Positions 62,412-64,000 of a stretch of DNA of 64,000 bases are shown here, in pieces; position 1 is the stretch's first letter, and each line of letters starts with the position of its first letter. Location: contig NZ_JAJFEQ010000001.1 in NCBI RefSeq assembly GCF_020707265.1, positions 1 to 64,000 on the forward strand. The letters are read 5' to 3'. Position numbers and translations under genes: made by a program. The stretch is from Massilia sp. IC2-477. Lineage in GTDB: Bacteria > Pseudomonadota > Gammaproteobacteria > Burkholderiales > Burkholderiaceae_D. A model generated the notes under the pieces. It had not been told where the DNA came from, searched no databases, and worked only from the letters and a program-made list of their open reading frames with translations.

Positions 62412-63167
62412 TCAGATCCGCGGCGGCAAGGCCTTGCGCTTGGCGCGGGCACGGATATTGAGGCCCTCCACCACCAGCGAGAAAGCCATGGCCGCGTAGA
62501 TGTAGCCTTTCGGGATGTCGGCCTCGAAGGCTTCCGCCGTGAGCGCCATGCCGACCATCACCAGGAAGGCCAGGGCCAGTACTTTCACCGAGGGATGGCG
62601 GTCGACGAATTCGCCGATCGGCTTGGCCGCCACCAGCATCACCAGCACGGAAAAGATCACGGCCGCCACCATGACGGCGATGTGGTCCACCATGCCGACC
62701 GCGGTGATGACCGAATCGAGCGAGAACACGATGTCGATCACGGCGATCTGGCCGATGATGCTCCAGAACAGCTTGTTGGTCGCCGCGGCCGCGGCGGCAG
62801 TGCCGGCCACGTCCTGCGGCCCGGCCGCGTCCTTGGCTTCCACCTCCACGAAGATCTCGTGCGAGGCCTTGTAGAGCAGGAACAGGCCGCCGAACAGCAG
62901 CACCAGGTCGCGTCCGCTGATGCCCTGGCCGAACACATTGAAGAGATCTGCCGTCAAGCCCATCACCCAGCTCAGCGAGAACAGCAGCAGCAGGCGCGAC
63001 ACCATGGCGAAGCCCAGGCCCAGGCGCCTTGCCTTGTCCCGCATTTCCGGCGGGAGGCGGCCGACGAGAATCGAAATGAAGATGATGTTGTCGACCCCGA
63101 GGACGATCTCGAGGGCGCTCAGCATCAGGAAGGCAATCCAGACGTTCGGGTCGGCCAGCAGTTCCAT
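62412..63167 (-). CDS. TerC-family membrane protein
   Basis: A 251-aa protein with about seven helices. TerC signatures are ALEIVLGVDNIIFISILV and IAVIDIVFSLDSVITAVGM, each carrying the conserved Asp residues. Family members are linked to manganese export or tellurite resistance. It converges on map. No tellurite-resistance partners are adjacent. Confidence 0.92.
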   Translation of the reverse strand: MELLADPNVWIAFLMLSALEIVLGVDNIIFISILVGRLPPEMRDKARRLGLGFAMVSRLLLLFSLSWVMGLTADLFNVFGQGISGRDLVLLFGGLFLLYKASHEIFVEVEAKDAAGPQDVAGTAAAAAATNKLFWSIIGQIAVIDIVFSLDSVITAVGMVDHIAVMVAAVIFSVLVMLVAAKPIGEFVDRHPSVKVLALAFLVMVGMALTAEAFEADIPKGYIYAAMAFSLVVEGLNIRARAKRKALPPRI

Positions 63168-63253
63168 TATCGCTCCCTTGTGAAAAACGCCATGGTAGCA
63201 GCCTGCGGCCTGGTGACGTTTTCGTCTGTGAGTGCTGGATCGGCCCGTGCGCT

Positions 63254-63832
63254 CTAAGCGGCTGGAACGAGGTTGAACGCCAAGCCGGTCATGCCGCCTG
63301 ACAGCAAGCCGACAACGACTTCTTGTCGCGTATGACGGCCAAGGACGAGACGCGACCAGGACACGGCCAATGCGAGAAGCAGGACAACGGTAGTGCTGGC
63401 CATATCAGGCCAAAGTAAAGCTGCTGCGAATATCGCAAAACTCGCATGGAGCGACACCTTTAGCCGATCGCGGCATAACCAGGCGAGTACGATCAGCAGG
63501 CCACAACAGGCGGTGCCCAGGACCATGCGGAGAGGCTGACCAGCTACCCACAGCACTGCTGCCACTCCGAGAAACAGCAGCAACAGGACCGTATGCAGCT
63601 GGCGGCGCTCTCGTGGCACGGATGCATCGACATGTCGCCAATGTCCGCTCCGTACCTGAATCCAGCTGTAGGTGACCACGCTGACACCCAGGAAGAGAGA
63701 GACAAGGATGAGCAGTGGAAGCGCAGGTTTGGATCCACTCTTCGTCAAGACACTCAATATGGCTGCGACCGGGGTGAGCAAAGCCGGGTGGCAGATGAGC
63801 GAAAGCGTCCGTGCAACAAGTGTCCGTCTCAT
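63254..63832 (-). CDS. Membrane protein resembling PAP2 phosphatases
   Basis: A 192-aa protein with about five or six helices. The C-terminal part has SLHASF and SRLVLGRHTRQEVVVG, similar to PAP2 motifs PSGH and SRxxxxxHxxxD. The Asp of the last motif is Glu here and the first motif (KxxxxxxRP) is not clear (VPRERRQLH at best). It may be a PAP2-like lipid phosphatase, possibly degenerate. Confidence 0.65.
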   Translation of the reverse strand: MRRTLVARTLSLICHPALLTPVAAILSVLTKSGSKPALPLLILVSLFLGVSVVTYSWIQVRSGHWRHVDASVPRERRQLHTVLLLLFLGVAAVLWVAGQPLRMVLGTACCGLLIVLAWLCRDRLKVSLHASFAIFAAALLWPDMASTTVVLLLALAVSWSRLVLGRHTRQEVVVGLLSGGMTGLAFNLVPAA

Positions 63833-63847
63833 GCAGTCTGCCGAGAA

Positions 63848-64000
63848 TCAGGCCGGCAAGGCGGCAATGATCCGGGCCGCGATCTGGCGCAGCTGCTCGA
63901 CATCCGCCGCTACAGCCGCATGCGGCTTGAGCACGGCCGCCTGTTCGCGCGGGATGACATGGAAGTGCACATGCGGCACAGTCTGGCCCGCTGCACTGCC
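63848..64000 (-). CDS. HIT-family protein, C-terminal part (partial)
   Basis: The last 50 residues of a histidine-triad hydrolase; the 5' part is beyond the window edge. The triad reads GQTVPHVHFHVIPR (H-x-H-x-H). HIT proteins hydrolyse nucleotide-linked phosphates such as AMP derivatives. It ends at a TGA 15 nt before the PAP2-like gene start. Confidence 0.88.
   Translation of the reverse strand, partial: GSAAGQTVPHVHFHVIPREQAAVLKPHAAVAADVEQLRQIAARIIAALPA

Overview
The window is a high-GC chromosomal segment of a betaproteobacterium of the order Burkholderiales, most likely the family Oxalobacteraceae (Massilia/Telluria/Duganella-like). Supporting signs are the coxB-coxA-36-aa peptide-ctaG-DUF2970-coxC-surf1-ctaA-ctaB-sco cluster, two PEP-CTERM proteins, an RTX protein ending in DUF4214, PilT/PilU twitching ATPases and a SoxR regulator without SoxS. 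The genus is inferred. No rRNA, tRNA, CRISPR array, prophage or insertion sequence was recognised.

Layout. 1-4.0 kb: a minus-strand run of Rieske oxygenase, EamA exporter, SseA-type sulfurtransferase, coiled-coil protein and Fur-family regulator. 4.4-7.4 kb: xseB-ispA-dxs (isoprenoid precursors). 7.5-8.7 kb: a 2-oxoglutarate oxygenase and a PduO-type cobalamin adenosyltransferase on the minus strand. 8.8-12.6 kb: glcDEF glycolate oxidase. 12.7-16.3 kb: two small unknown proteins, a secreted GH97 glycosidase and a glutathione peroxidase. 16.4-22.8 kb: a 1300-aa RTX/DUF4214 protein and a TonB-dependent receptor. 22.9-28.4 kb: a membrane-anchored unknown, a methyl-accepting chemotaxis protein with cheW, and pilT-pilU. 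28.4-30 kb: yggS-proC. 30-32 kb: yqjD/yqjE/yqjK-like genes and ubiA. 32-34.7 kb: a Tat-exported PhoX-like protein, a PEP-CTERM protein and a YaiI/DUF188 protein. 34.8-37.6 kb: oxyR, a second pilU-type gene, rfaE2. 37.6-42.7 kb: a secreted unknown, a metallophosphodiesterase, soxR with a divergent SnoaL-like target gene, and a QseBC-like two-component system with a YgiW-like protein. 42.7-48.9 kb: prolyl oligopeptidase, FAS1 lipoprotein, PEP-CTERM protein, trmL, comF, BioC-like methyltransferase. 49.2-58.4 kb: the aa3 cytochrome oxidase structural and assembly cluster. 58.6-64 kb: AI-2E family permease, XRE/DUF2975 pair, lipoprotein hydrolase, ParD-like/methionine aminopeptidase operon, TerC protein, a PAP2-like membrane protein and the end of a HIT protein.

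The most unusual feature is a family of about 100-bp bipartite inverted repeats (arms GTAGGGTGGGCGG / CCGCCCACCCTAC). There are six full copies and one half copy. Six of the seven lie at convergent gene junctions, four supply the TAG stop codon of a neighbouring gene, and one encodes the last 11 residues of the DUF188 protein. The stems show compensatory changes between copies. Other signals read directly from the sequence are a perfect SoxR box inside a 19-bp-spaced promoter facing a SnoaL-like gene, an FNR-type box overlapping the -10 element of the predicted coxB promoter, and a consensus promoter with a palindromic operator in front of the ParD-like/map operon.
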